DNA from: Agrypnia vestita
Lineage: Eukaryota > Arthropoda > Insecta > Trichoptera > Phryganeidae
DNA length: 64,000 nt
Direction of reading: 5' to 3'
Assembly (NCBI GenBank): GCA_016648135.1
Contig: JADDOH010002133.1
Location: forward strand, 62,001-126,000
Shown: one piece after another, positions 1-15,000 of the stretch
Numbering within the stretch: the first letter of the stretch is position 1
Layout of the letters: the number at the start of each line of letters is the position of its first letter
Program-made: the position numbers and the translations under genes
The notes under the pieces: generated by a model
Told to the model about the DNA's origin: nothing
Database searches by the model: none
The model's input: only the letters and a program-made list of their open reading frames with translations

Positions 1-83
1 CGGCTGCCACCTTGTGTTGGTACACCAACTTTTTTTCACCCCCACCGGCTTTGTTCCATATTTCCTCGGCTTTCATGTGTAAA
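1..83 (-). CDS. MSH4: MSH4 exon 18 (C-terminal ATPase part, cut by window edge)
   Basis: After acceptor CTTCACCAG it reads [20 protein letters not shown] then YQHKVAA and continues out of the window. It matches the -NMHFEV- ... -Y-YKL--G region downstream of the switch His. The C-terminal dimerisation helices must lie to the left. Confidence 0.9.
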
Positions 84-3000
84 CTGGTGAAGATTTAAAA
101 TTAAAATATCAAGATTAGAGGAATTGAACTGAGATTTTTTTATACACTGTTGATAACATTTGTTGTTAAAAGTGTTATGAATTATCCAAAAGAACGAGCT
201 TACTTGACTACATTGAAGTACAACTCCTGCAGTTTGGTGAGGAATAAGAAGTGCGTAGTGAAGAAAACGAATGCCTCTGTGTTGAGAAGGTACTCACAGA
301 TGGCCCAGGCCATGCTCGTTCCTTCTTCACTAGAAGTACCTCTAGAAATATTTGTACTGTAATTAATACATAACTAGCTGTAACCCATCAAAAATGATGG
401 TACTTTTACATGTCGGTTCCTAAAGAATAAGTATTCATTTATTTAAAAAAAAAATAAAAAAAGTTTTTATAAAAGAAGTTACAGGCGGACGGACAGACAA
501 CGAAATTATTATTATTGGGATTGTATAAAACTTGCAACTTTCTTCCTATGCTCTTGAACTATCTATGTATTAGCATAATATTATAATACATATATCTACT
601 TCACAAACACTTTTACGGGATACAGATAGTTTGACGGTACTTTTACACGGCGGTTCCTAAAGAATAAGTATTTACTTATTTATAGACACCCATGAAATAA
701 TAATAATGACTTTTATAAAAATATTTTAACATTTTTTTTATATTTCCCCTGCCGGCAGTTAAATATCCTATTCTTAATGTTGGCGATTAGGCGAAACATG
801 AAATGGTTCGCATCTTTGCTAAGTCCTATATTTACTGTATTTTTGATGGGTAATGCAGGCTCAGCGATAGCAACATCACCGTCGTTGCCGACTTCGGATT
901 TGCTGGCCCGGGGTTCAATGTTTGGGGTTTAATGTGTGAACTTTCCCCTGGAAAAGCAGGTTCGAAACTCTAGCTGGTCATTTTATGTCAACTTCTATTT
1001 TTACATTGCTTTATCCCAAAAATATATGAAGCATTTTGTTTCCTTCAAAATATTTAACAATAAATTGGCAATGCAGTAATATAATGAAAATGTCTTTAAA
1101 ATTGAAACTGTTTTTATATTATGTACCTACTTGTTTATTTATTGAATAAAATTGTGTTTTCCTTTATTATTTTATGCGAGTAAGAACTCGCCAATTTAAA
1201 GTTTAAATATTGAAAATTTTGAATGAAGAAATGTTTGGAACACACATGATATTTATAATTGTATATATGTTTTGCAAAAATAAAATGTCGAAAATTCATA
1301 AAAAGGAAGATTCTCAGAAAACGGCAGCATTTTTTTGGCATTATTCCAATCAGTTGGTCAGAGAGCGTTTATAGTAATTTTCGAATCAGTAATACATAGC
1401 TTCGTGCCAGTTTTTTAATCTTTATTTTTTTTGGTCGCTATTTTTGAAGAATTTTTCCTTTGGTTGCTCAACTTATAATTTCATTTCGTGTTTTATTAAT
1501 CCTCATTTTGAACGATAAAAGAATCAGTAAATCTAATTCATCGGCAAAGGTGGAATTTAAAGTCGGTTCCAGCCAGGATCCGGGAAGAGATTTGAGAGTC
1601 GTGTAGATATTGATTAGTCTCTTTTCCCGGGACTGGAACACATTTAATGGAATATTTTTTTTAAGGGTTTAAGGTTTATTTAAGATATATTTAGGTATAA
1701 AACTAATATTTTTTTACAAACTGTATAAAATGTTGAGAATTGAATCTCAACACATCAATATGTATAAAATATCCGTTTGTTTCAATACCTTAATAATTTT
1801 CATTATTTCGAAGGTTCTAAAGATATTTGGAGTCAAGAATTAAAATGAAGTGTGATTACAATTACGAATCAGGTGCCGATTTTGGTAAACACAACATTGT
1901 ACAAGTTCTCAAGACAGTCAGCTCGACACACGGATTCAAAAAGTGTTTTGTTTTTTATAAGCAAATTATGTTGCCACCTGCAAAGTTCATCAATGATGAC
2001 CAAGCTGTTTGGAGTGATGGTCTGCATAATGTAGTGAATTTCCTTCATCTGGAATTATTATTAAATGCAATAAATACAAAAATCATCTAAATTAATATTT
2101 CAAATAATAACAATGCAAATTTACAAAATACCTCCAGTACGTAAGTCGACGAGTTGCACTCTATACTGTCGTTGAATCCAATTCTAGAAAATATTCTGTC
2201 TGCGATTCTGAACACTGCGCTGCTAGCGGGCACGAAGCAGCCGATCTGTCGATACCACGTGTTTGTGATTACAAATTACCTGCATTTTATACAAGTTCTG
2301 TCTTTGCTTCTACGGAGTAGGACGGAGGATTTGAGAATAAGCAAGAGAGAATACATGTTTGTATGTATTGGACAGCAAAACATACAAATATCTTAATTTT
2401 AGAATGACAAAGGATCCATGAAGGATTGTGCATGATCTGTCTGAGACGTATTCTTCAATCTAATAAAAGTAAGTGCTGAGTATAATATATAAAATAACTA
2501 GGGATGCATCGATTTGCACTTTTGCCGATACGATACCGATATTTATAAAAAAGCATCGACGATACCATTGTGGACAGTTAAGATTTCAAAAGGTGTAAAA
2601 ATTTGTGTGTTTAGATTAGAAAATGATGATGAAATTACTTGTATAATATTTATCTATAATGTTTACTTTATAATGAAATTTTAAAATTTTAAATTTAACA
2701 GAACATTACGTTCAGACTATTATATGAGTAGTTTGTTGGTGCAGTGGTCATGACGCTCGTCTAGTAATCTAGTGGTCCGTGGTTCGAGTCCCATTCCAGG
2801 ACACCAGCAATTTAGTCATATTTTCATAGTACAGGCTTAGTATCAGAATAGTAAGAATATTGATGCGACATGTATTCCACGTTTGGAATGAAATTATGTA
2901 AAGCGGGGATCCTCCAAGCGTAGATAAATTGTGCCGTGTTTAAACATGAACATTATCTATAGTGCAAAATTCAAAATGTGTTGGAGCCGATTCTGATATA

Positions 3001-6000
3001 TTGGAAAACCCACTATATCGCCGATGTATCAGTATCGGATGCATCCCTAAAATTAACATTTTTTACTTGCATAATTTGATTGTATTTCTTAAATGGAAAC
3101 AGGTCTACTAATTAATTGTTATATAATTTTTTTTAATGTTTTATGATGTTATCTGTAGGTAGACAGACACATTGATTGATTTTAATCAAAAAGCAGATGA
3201 TTACTTATTTAATAAAAAAAAGCAGCAGAAAAATTTAAAACTTATGGAGACTGAAAAATTAGAAAACCAGAGAGGAAAAAGGCAATCTCCTACATGATGG
3301 ACTTAGCAGACCAAAGAGCGGTACCGGTTATCTTATTGTAATAGTTCTTGAGGAGAGGTACCAGGAAGGTTATTTACCTGCGCCATGATTTGTAAAAGAG
3401 CTATCTGTTTGACGTAAATTGTTTTTCCTCCCATATTTGGTCCAGTTATTATGTGGAAATTGTACTCGGGACTAGAAAACTGAAAAATACATGAAAACAT
3501 TGTAATTGCATTCATAGTCATTTTCAAATTTAAATATATAGACTATATTGCAATAAAATATACGGGGAATACATGCTTGTATTCCCAAGGTATGATTTAG
3601 AGGCAGATAATATTCACCACATCGTTAGGGATCGAAGAAACAGGGATGAGGTAATCCAGCATGGGATGGATTGAATTTTTCAATTCCAAGTAGGTGCTGT
3701 ACATTGGGCGAATGTAGTTTCCTGCCGTGCTCACCTAAAAAATAGATATTAATTAAAATATTAGCAGAAACCTATCTTACTTACCTACCTACCACATCTT
3801 GTGTGATGTATTCCCTCCAGTGAATACAAGAGGGTTTTATCTAAGTAATACTGTGGTTGGATATTACTACAGGTTTATTTGTTTGTATATTTTTTATTTA
3901 GTTGTAAAAAAAAACTAACCCATAAAAACAAAGTTTTTATTATACTCCCTTTCTCATTTACTAGTTGAAACAGGTTTGACGCTTACCCCATGCGTTGGGC
4001 TTGTGTCGGGCGACGCTGCGAAAGGGAGTAATAAAAAATTTCAAAAAATCCAAAATTATACTATAATTATTAATTTTTTTTAAATGAAAATTTGTTAGAT
4101 CATTTTTAACGTCGCCACGGGTCTGCCTGCAAAGTTTGAGCTCGATTAGATCACGGGAAAAGGGTTAAAATCGATCCAAATTTTTTTCGACAGACAAGCA
4201 AGCAGATGCTACGAGTTAAAAGAAAGGGAGTAAGAACACATTTTTACATCTAGTAATTAAAACATAAATTAACATAGCAAAATAAACATAAATATTCCAA
4301 AAATATATCAACATAAATAGAAACACATTTTCACATCTGGCACAAAGTAAAGAAATTTAAAAAAGAAAATAAACGTGAAACAACATAACACGATCATACA
4401 TCAAACTTACTTTTCACATACTTTGCACTTAACCTACGAAAAGTAGTGAGACTTTATTACTTCTTTCACATTTTATCAGAGACGTTGTCGCCGACCAATC
4501 GTATCCTGAGCTCTAAGTACTCGTATAGAAACCCAGGAATACGAAAGAGAGCCCGCACTTTTATCGATTTTTATCGCAGTTTTATCAGCTCCCGCACCGG
4601 GAACTTGTTCCTTATTAGCTAAGTGTAATGATGACGGTTGTCAATGCCACTGAGAAGTTGCACTTTAGAATAATATATATTTTCACATGAAAATATGGTG
4701 CCAGTCCAAGATCGGCACACAGATACAAGGTTCAAGAGATGCAATCGTTACAATGAGTATAACCGTGTGATAGATTAGTCTTCACGTACCTGACTAACGT
4801 GGTTTTTAGTGTGGAATAATCAGTAAACTGTGTTTACCTGAGCCAGCGATAAAATAACATCTAATTCAGCAACATGCTCGCACAGTTTGTAGAGGCAGCT
4901 CATGTAGGGACGCAGCTCCGTCAGCAATCCAAATATCACTCTGGAAATAAAAACTTTAATTATATCTCATCTTAAGATGTTTGACTGTGTGATGTACAAT
5001 TGACCTTATCGATAGCTCAGACTATGGTAATATCTACAAATATATAATTCTCAGTATGCTTTTAGAATGGTCTACGAATAATTCCTCAATGTGGCTTTAA
5101 TAAAATAATTATATAATCTAATAATACAGCTTCGAATCCACTGATAATTTGGCAACGTGAGGACACCTTGGAAAATTGATGATCCAAGGGAAGGTGGAAG
5201 GAACAAGATCTCGTGGAAGATGGACCGATCTGGTTAACATTTCCCAAACTTGCTATAATTGAAATGCGCGTTTTAGTGCTGTAAACATAGCGTACTGTAG
5301 ACTTTTTAGATTTTAAGTCAGATAAAAATAAATATTTTACATTTTTTACTTATATTAAAATAACAGTCGCCGCTACTTTATTAATACATGCCACTACTAA
5401 AGAGTGAAATTTGCCAAATCCGGCGCACTGCGCTCCCCGCACCACTCCCCTTACAATGCATACATGTATTGGCAAATTATTAACATCAATTTCTTTGAGA
5501 AAACATTTTTTTTTTTGTGTCCGGTAAATACTTACACAGTGGAACCTCGTTAATTCGAAATTCATGGGATCCAATAAAAACATTTTGAATTATGCGGAAC
5601 CCCATTAATTCGAAATTCCAGAAACAATAAATGAAAAAAATCGCAATGCAATCGCAAAACTCATGAAAAGAGCCATTAATTTTGTGAAAAATGTCTGTAT
5701 TTTTGCACCTACCCAGAAATTATACTGAACGATGAAGACTTTGAAACATAACACATGGGTAGATGAAAGCGTTGCATCTGGCTTATGAGATGCGTCCATC
5801 AGTTGTGAATCCTGGACCAAGACTTTTGGAGGTGCATTATGAGTCGTGTCTCGCCCGATTAAGGCCACTATATGTCAGAATGATTGAAGGTAAGAAGATG
5901 ACTAAGTAGAAAGGATATTTAGTTAACATACATATTACTCATGGTCTGAATTTCATTCAAAGATTCCCTGGCCTGCTGATCCATGAGGACTATCTCTTCG

Positions 6001-9000
6001 GTCGTCATAGAAATGGTGGAACCGTGGTTCTGCACCTGGTGGGTACAATTTTTGCGTTAATACAGTTATCCATTTGTGTATTTTTAAAAATAATTATAAG
6101 TCATCTGACATTTACATTAAACAGAGATATTGAGCTTGAAAGTCTTGAATACTCATTTTTTGATTTCGTCAGAGAAGTTGAGTTCATGAATTTTTTTAAA
6201 AAAATGTCACTATTTAATTTAGAGTGATAAAGTAAACTGATTACTTATATCAGACACATTCCTAACATAACTCATACACAGGGTGTAACAGAGCTAGTCC
6301 ACAATACTTAGCAGGTATCTTCTTCTTCTCGTGCCCTCTCCGTTTAACGGAACTTCATGGCAGAAAGGTATATTCATGTCTAAATGATGAGTCTCCGAAC
6401 ACTCCACCACAACGTTTCCGGTAACTCATGCCTGGGCCTCTGTTCACCAATGTTATATTCCCTCTTCAACTCTCTCCACTTTCGAGTCTGTTTAAAATCA
6501 TACTTTTTCTTCAATGGTTAATGTTTTGTGTTTTCTTTTAATAGGAGCCATTTTTATATTTAATTAATTTAGGTTATACTGAAAGAATGTCACTTTTTCA
6601 CAGGTTGGCTAATCGTTGTTAAGCGTGCATCCCTAACACCCATCCCGCTCCCGTCCCCTGATTGATATTAGGACATTGTTGCTTGAACATTTTCATCTCA
6701 TAATTTAGGCAAGAATCTAGCTTTAAAATATTGTGGAGTAGCTGTGTTACACCCTGTATATAAAGTATAGTGATGAGATTTCTCATACAAACTTAACATG
6801 AAAATAAATATCCGTGTCTCGTCTATTTTTGAGTATTGGGGTTAATAGCTTATGATCCCAGAATCGTGAGATGTTGAAGAAGCGGATATTTTTATTTTGT
6901 TAAAAATTATCAGCAAGACTTTGAACAACCATATTTAATCTGGTGCAAAATACCTCCAAGAAAATAGACGGCAGATCACTGATATTGAAGGTTCTCTTGT
7001 TTTTGTGTCCGACGACCATGATGATATGAAAGCCCCGAGAGGGGTGGCTGTGCATCCGGAGCGGCAGGGAGTAGGTTCTGCTCAGCTGTTGCACCCGCTC
7101 TTCCATGTCAGTGACCAGCTCGGAGTATGAGCGCCTGGCCACGTCCAGCAAGCCGTTAATCTCGGGCTTCACCGCAAAACAACTGTTAAAAAAAAGTGTT
7201 TCTATATAATGTTTCGAAATTATCATGACAAGGAAGTTAAAAATTAAATTTAAAATTGAAAATAACAATGTTGTTTTCTTCTCACTATAACACTTTAATT
7301 AAAAAAGTTTTAATTACAACATTTTTGACGCTTACTGGGACGTCTTCAGTAATAAACTTAACTAAACCTTAAGACTATTAACTACTTGTCGAGTCTGGTG
7401 TGAGAGTGGAGTGGTGGGAAGGGTTAGGTTTGCGGGGCGGGGCTAATATGGACAAGAGGGGGGTGTAATGTAGGGTGTTTGAATGTTAAGTGTATTACTA
7501 TTTGTTAAAATTGATTTCTAGTTTTTCTAGTTGTCATTAGTCTTAAGATTTAGTTTAGTTATTACTGAAGATGACACATTCAATCAACCCAATCAACTAC
7601 CGAAGATGTTTCATAGGACAAAATGGACGCTTGAGTTCAAGTTCAGGCCGCGACAGTTGATGCCAATTTTAGACTTTACTTCTAGGTAAAGTGACCTCAC
7701 CAGGCATGGACTTAAATTATTTAATTTTGTATCAATTGTATCTCAGTGGAAACCAAATATTTTTCAATGCATGGAATTTTTTCTGTGTGAATATATTAGT
7801 GAAAAAGTATTATATGTGTGGTACAAAGATTAGGTTAGCGTAAATTAAAATAACATTAATATTACCGTTGATGTTGGGCTGCCGCACCTCGACCGATGTG
7901 AACATCATCTTGTATAACCCTTTTGATCCTCTCAGATATCTCGGTGAACTTTGGATTTTCAAGGTCCTGTAACATTACACGTAAATGTGCACACAGACAG
8001 AAAATTAATACATTTTTTAAACTCGTAACAAATTATTATTAAATTAAAGACAAATAACTTTAATTTTTTGGAAACATTTGATACAACACATATATTCACA
8101 CCAATTTCTTAGATACAATATATGTACTTACATAAACATGTTTCAAGACCAAAGTTCTATTTTTTCAGGATAACTTGTAAACTAATGTTAAAATATAGAT
8201 TAACATTGGGGCAGGGTTAAAGGAAAGAGTTGATCTCCCACCTCCCCCCCCTTGTTAATTAGGGAATTATATAGTCATTAGAATATTGTTCTCAAAACAT
8301 GTTGAAAGTGGTGTAAACAAAGTTATTTGTAACCAAATTAATTAATCAATTAGAAAGACATACAGAAAAATCAAATCCACGAAAAAATATTTAGCTGCTA
8401 GCGGGATTCGAACCACGGATGTCCTCCTATCCGGGGCGGGCGCGTTATCCAATTACGCTCTAGCGGCCTTTTACACATATAATATGTGTGTTGTATCAAA
8501 TTTGATTTTTCTGTACGTCTTTCTAATTGATTAATTAATTTGGTTTTAAAATTCACAGAACTTTGTTCTGAAAAATACAACTTCACAATAAGAATGTGTT
8601 TTTGAATATAAAGTTATTTGTGTTTAAGTGAAAACCAAGCATCAGAAGAACTGTTTTTCTAAAACAAATTAGTCCTTTTCTATTGCCAGAAATATGAAAA
8701 TTGGAAAGCTGTTGTTCTGCGGAACATATGTAGGTAATTATAAAAAAATTATATTTCTTATATACATCTGTCACACCTGTCTTATGACGGATTTTAAGAA
8801 GAGAAGTTTATAATGTGATTTTCATTTCTAACTTCATTTTCATGGACTTACAGTCAGAATATATATATATTATATTATAGGCGGTGGGTATGACACTGGC
8901 TTCTCAATCCGAGGGTTCCGGGTTTGATTCCTGGTGAGGCCACAATAAGTGATTTGCTCAAGCCTGGGTGTCTTGTGATGTAGTTCGCTTCTGTAATTGG

Positions 9001-12000
9001 GCCCCTTGGCTTATTGAAGCGTAAAAATAAAAAAAAAATAAAAAATAGAACAATATATTGTTTTGTAAATGTTGAAGAATATTTCGATAAGGGATTTGTT
9101 TTTGTTTAGAAACTAACTAAAAGATTGACCCTAGAAATGCCGAACCTCACAGATGTCTGGAGATGGGTCCTTTGGTGCAATTGAGCAAAATTTGGAGTAG
9201 GTCATATCCAATATACCTAATACACATTTATAATGTTAGGTTAGGTTAGGTTAGGTTAGGTTAGGTTAGGTTAGTGGTCAGAGTGCTGGGGCTTGTATTT
9301 TTACATTATAAACATTATAATGTAAAAATGTAGGCGTGAAGCAAAAAGATATTTAAATTTCCATAAAGCCGATTACCCGGCTATAAACGCTTATTTACAA
9401 GAGACTGATTGGACTTCTCTGTTTCAAAATCTTAGCCTTGATTTGAAAATGGAAGCTTTTTACAATGTACTAAATGAGGCCATAAAATCTTTTGTGCCTG
9501 AAACTTGTGCCAAGGTTACAAAATATCCCGTTTGGTTCAGCAAGGAATTAAAATTATTAATACATGGTAAAAAGCTAGCTCACCTCAAATACATGGAAAC
9601 ACGAAATCCACTAGATTATCAGCTTTTCTCGAGTTTAAGATCAAAATGTAAAAACAAGTCTAAGTCCTGTTATAGGGACTATATGGCTAACATCGAAAGC
9701 ATGGTAACTAGTGATACCAGAGCCATATGGAAATTGGCTAACTCACAAAGAAAGGCTGACAATCATGTCCCAAGTTCTATGATATATAATGGTTCCAATA
9801 GTGATAATCCCTATACAGTGGCAAGCTACTTCGAGCATTTCTTCAGCAGCGTCTATGAAACCCATAACATAATTGATACAAAAATTCACTCCAAATTTAA
9901 CTATTTTCCTAATAAAGAAATCACTCTAAACAGTTGCCATTTAAATCACTCTACTGTTTTGAAGGGACTGGAGAAGCTAAATACAAGAAAACCTATGGGG
10001 CCTGATGGAGTACCTAACGCACTATTGAAGAACTGCCGAACATTCCTGTCGTACCCACTATTTATATTATTTAATGAGTCTTTAAGACTCGGCTACTTTC
10101 CAAGCCATTGGAAAAAAAGCTTCATCGTACCAATTTTAAAAAAGGGAGATAAATCAAATGTTTCTAATTACAGACCGATTTGTATATTGTCTGCAATTCC
10201 TAAGCTCTTTGAATCACTCGTCTTGAATGACCTTTCTCCTCACCTCGAGAGCCTCATCGAGCCAAGTCAGCATGGCTTTGTTAGCGGTAAATCGACTCTG
10301 ATGAATTTAATTTTGTATGAAGATCAGATACTGAAAACCCTTGCTGAGAAATATCAGGTGGACTCCATCTACACTGATTTCAGCAAGGCCTTTGATAAAG
10401 TACCTCATGATTTATTACTTTATAAGCTGAAGGCTTTAGGCATTAAGGGAACTCTGCACGATTGGTTTACTAGCTACTTGTGCTCGCGAAGAATGATAGT
10501 ACGAGTTGGTGATATTAAAATGGATGGATTTATTGCTACTAGTGGCGTACCACAAGGAAGCCACCTGGGACCTATTCTGTTTCTTCTCTTCATTAATTAT
10601 ATGGTAAATTCTTTTAATAGTATTCAATTCTTACTTTTTGCTGACGATTTAAAGCTGTTTAAAAGAATACAATGTGTAGAAGATTGTTTGGTATTGCAGA
10701 ATAATTTAAATGCACTTATCAACTGGTGTAATGTTAACAAACTTTATTTGAATATTCAAAAATGCCAAGTAATCACCTTTTTTAAAATAAAAAATCCCCT
10801 CAATTTTACGTATACATTAAATGACATTCCTCTTGAAAGAGTCAAAATTGTAAGAGATCTAGGTGTGATATTTGATGAGAAACTAACATTTATTCCACAT
10901 ATTGACAATATCACTAATAATGCGTTGAAGATGCTAGGATTTATTTTGAGGCTCACAAAAGACTTTAACACTATAAATTCCATTAAATTATTATATAGGT
11001 ACGTCTCTAGTACGAACTCAATTAGAATCTAATTCTCCTGTATGGTCTCCACATTACACTGTTCACTCCAATAATATTGAGCGAGTGCAGCACAAATTTT
11101 TGAGAGTTGTTAATTTTAAATTACACATACCAATAATGGACATAAATTATAATTTTCTATTGTCTCTAATTAAACTAAATAGATTATCCGATAGAAGGAA
11201 AATTGCTGACCTTGTATTAGTGTATAAAATCGTAAATAATTATTACAACAGTTCAGAACTAACACAGCTAATTTTTTATCACATCCCTTCCAGGAGCACT
11301 AGACAAAGTATATCGTTTCATTGTGACAATGTTAGTGTAAATTATCTCTATAGCTCACCTATTAGAAGGCTCCATAGGTTAGGAAACGAGTATGGCTACC
11401 TATCGGATGTTTTTTCGGAAACACTAGCCGCCTACAAGAAAGCTCTTCTGGACGAATTCGGTTGTTTATAATTGGTTATTGATGTCATGTCTATCTCTTG
11501 TTTTTAGATTTTTGAATTTTACCTTTCATTTTATTTTACGTGTCATTTTTATTGCTTCTTGAGTTTCAGATTTGATTTGTTTACAATTATTTCATTTTGT
11601 TGTAATTTTGTTGCTTCTTGAATTTCAGACATAATTATTTTAATTTGTTGTAGTTTTATTGATTGTTGACTTTCATATTTGATTTGATAACTATTATTTC
11701 ATTTGACGTAAATTTGTTATACTTTATGTTAAGTAATGTTTTATTTTTCTTTATATATCACTTTATTAATTGTTTTTGATAGAATTATACCTTATCTCTT
11801 TTTTTTATTGTTACCTATCAATCTAAACATGTTTATATATATTGTTTCTTTAATGGTACGTTGTACCGTGAATTAAATTAAATAAATTAATTAATTAAAT
11901 AAATATTGAAAGCGTTCCGAAGACACTTGTAATTGGGATAATGGGCTTGTTTTCATTTATAATTTTTTGTCTTAGTCTAATAAATAAAATAAATAATTGA

Positions 12001-15000
12001 AATACAGCGTATAACAGATTTAGTTCACAATACTTTACAGGTAGATTTCTGACTAAATGATGAATTAAATATGTTCGAACATCAATCAAAGTTTATATTT
12101 TTTTCCAATATTTCTTCTAATAGATATTTTACTAGATCATTTGTAAAATTTTGGACTCATAAAAGCACCTCGTATCGAATATTAAAAATTCATCTCTAAC
12201 ACGAGTCAAATAAAATGATAAAATTTTCTTTTAGACAAAACTTTTTTTTCCATCTTACATGAATTTATCATTCGGAAACATTTTATTGACTCGCCTGCTT
12301 GACGGTGTGAAACCACTGGCCTTTGGCCATATCCAGAGCGGCGACCAGCGTCGGCACCACGTCCATGGTTGTCTTCAGCTGCAACGTGTGACTCAGTTGC
12401 ACCTCTCCACTCTTGCTTCCACCCTGGATCGGCAGGTCCACGCACAGCCAGAGAATCTTGTCCACATCGTACAACTGTTTCATTACACTCTGAAAAAAAA
12501 GTATGTTTAAAAATGAAACACTGAGTGTACATTGCCTCTAATAAAGTCAATATCTCTGTAAATATACTAATCACAGAGTTCATATTTTAGGTATTCCTCC
12601 GTTATGTATTTAAGTATTGAATTAAATAATTACAATTTTTAAGTATTTGCCAGATGCAACAAAAAAAAAGTTTTTTGGAGGATTATGTCGTAAATATCTC
12701 AATACGTGTGTGTGTGCACGCGCTTGTTGGTAGAGTGTATTACGCAATAAAATTCACCACAGCTGCGTTCGTTCTTCCGCGCGGAGTAGGGGTGTATTTT
12801 CTACAGGGTGATCAATGCTTCTTTCGTGATTTATCTTTATTATTAACAGTAATAATTATCTTAAATCTCCTTTTTTATAAAGTTTTCTGTATTATTTTAT
12901 AATTACGATTATATTTACATACTTCATGTTAATTTTAGAAAAAAATGGCAGAAATAAATATGACAGATGAAAAGATAGCTAATCAGTTTGAAACTACTGT
13001 AGAAAATACTATAAACATTCCGCTATAGACGTACCACTATAACTAGGCGTGCGAGGGTGGGTGTTCCTATCGCGCAACAGAAGTTGTCAGGGTGTAAATT
13101 TATTACACAATGCATAATATCCGGTGACCGGTGTCATATTAAATACATAAATTTGGTCGGGCAGCACTAAAGAAACCATGCAGTAATGGCGGCCGTTCTA
13201 TCTGTTAAACTGTCAGATGGTAATATCGGTCCATCATTCGCTTTTTCAGCTTCGCAAAACTTTAATACTTCATTACATTCTTGCACCATCCCGGACTGTT
13301 TAGGATGTTTTGGACATAATAATTCAGTGTATATTGGTAATCAAGATGTCACAGCTCGCGCTCAAAGACGAGAATGAACTGAATGACAGGACGAGGGGTT
13401 ACCGCCGGGTGCGCGCGGAGCGGATTTTAGTTCAAAATTCGCCGCACGCCAAGTTACGTTGGGCAAGCAATAGAAGCTCACCAACTGTGTCTCGGGAGTC
13501 ATCGAGAAATTGCAGAGCATGCCCGTACGAAACGACAAAAAGAATCCGAGTATTTTGCCATATCTGCACAAAACCAATATGTTTATCTCATCGAAAAGAG
13601 AAAAAATCATAACATATTTTTCTTGCGATACAAAAGATTTATAATAAGCTTTCTTATTTTTCTAATACACTTTTATTATAAATTACACACTTTTTTTTTG
13701 CGCACATTCTTTTGAATGCAATTTAGCTATAATACAATCTCCGCACACCACACAACAAATTTTTTTTTTTCATTTGTATGTGTGTCTAGTAACTAAAAAT
13801 AAACAATAATTTTTTATTTCACACACCTTAGTAAATTGAATACGAGATTACCTGCAATGTAGGCATCAGGCCTTCCGCATCCTCGACCAGCTCCTGAACG
13901 CAACTTAGTCGCGTCGTGATGGTGGACAGGTTGCACGGCGGCTGAAGGATGTTGGCTCTCAGGGAACGGAGACCGCCCGACGTGTACGTCTGGTTTAGTA
14001 TGGACAGTAGGCTGCAGCCACGGTTTACGGAACCAGACAGAGACTCCACCAGTTCTAGTTTTATCGCAGTCTCCACATCTGTACAGAGATAAATGTTTTA
14101 CAGATCTCTGCTGCGACTGAATAATTTTGGTTAATTTATTACCAATATTCTCTTTCTGGCATTCGATGTACTCATGACAGAATAAAGAAGTTTCCATTTT
14201 TTAATAGATTAATTATAAAAAAAGTAACCCATAAAAACCAAGTTTTTACAATACTCCCTTTCTCATTTTCGGGCTTTGTGTCTCCCATATCCGTCAGAAT
14301 CTCCATACAACTTACTGATTTGTATGAAAAAACCATTAAAAATTTTAAAAATCCAAAATTGTACTATAATTATTGGTTTTTAACGAAAATTTGATAGATC
14401 TTCTTGATCGTCGCCTGGAGTCTACTTGCAAATTTCAGCTCGATTGGATCACGGGAAAAGGGTTAAAAATCGATCCAAAGTTTTTTCGTCAAGCAAGCAG
14501 ACGCCACGAGTTAAAAGAAAGGAAGTAAAAATTTCTTTAAAATGAAAAAGAAATGTGTAACAAGCATCAAAATATCTCTACAGATGAAAAAATTAAAATT
14601 AATTATTAAATTAAAATTAAAATCATTAGTTGCGTTGCAAAAATAATTCCATTTCATGCGATGATCCAGCACTTGACGTCACTTGACCTTGCGGGTTCAT
14701 GACTCATGTTCACTTCTTGTGATGCGACAATCTCAACTAGGTCAAGTGACATCACAGGCGCTACACAGGCTACAGTCGTCTCACGCTAAAATACGTAAAC
14801 TTAAATAATCTATTAACAGATTTCAAAAAAATTTTCTCTAGATTGTTAGTTTTAATCTACATATATTTTAATTCCATTAAGTTAAATATAGTATTATTAA
14901 TATCATAAAAATTCTCCATTGTGATACTTTAGTCTGTTTAGCTTGCCTCAAAATTTCATAATTTTTGGTACAGAAGCCGGCAAACATCTTGAAATTTTAC

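Noticed and set aside
1827..2090. Plus-strand frame of 87 codons
   Set aside because: It lies across MSH4 exon 16 on the other strand and has no similarity of its own.
5605..5868. Coding frame of 87 codons near a pogo-like terminal repeat
   Set aside because: Neither strand shows the DDE or helix-turn-helix motifs of pogo-type transposases.
8396..8467. Functional tRNA-Arg-like gene on the minus strand
   Set aside because: The B box is good but only two of five T-stem pairs form and a relative lies in an identical mobile context at 50.4 kb, so I call it a tRNA-like mobile module.
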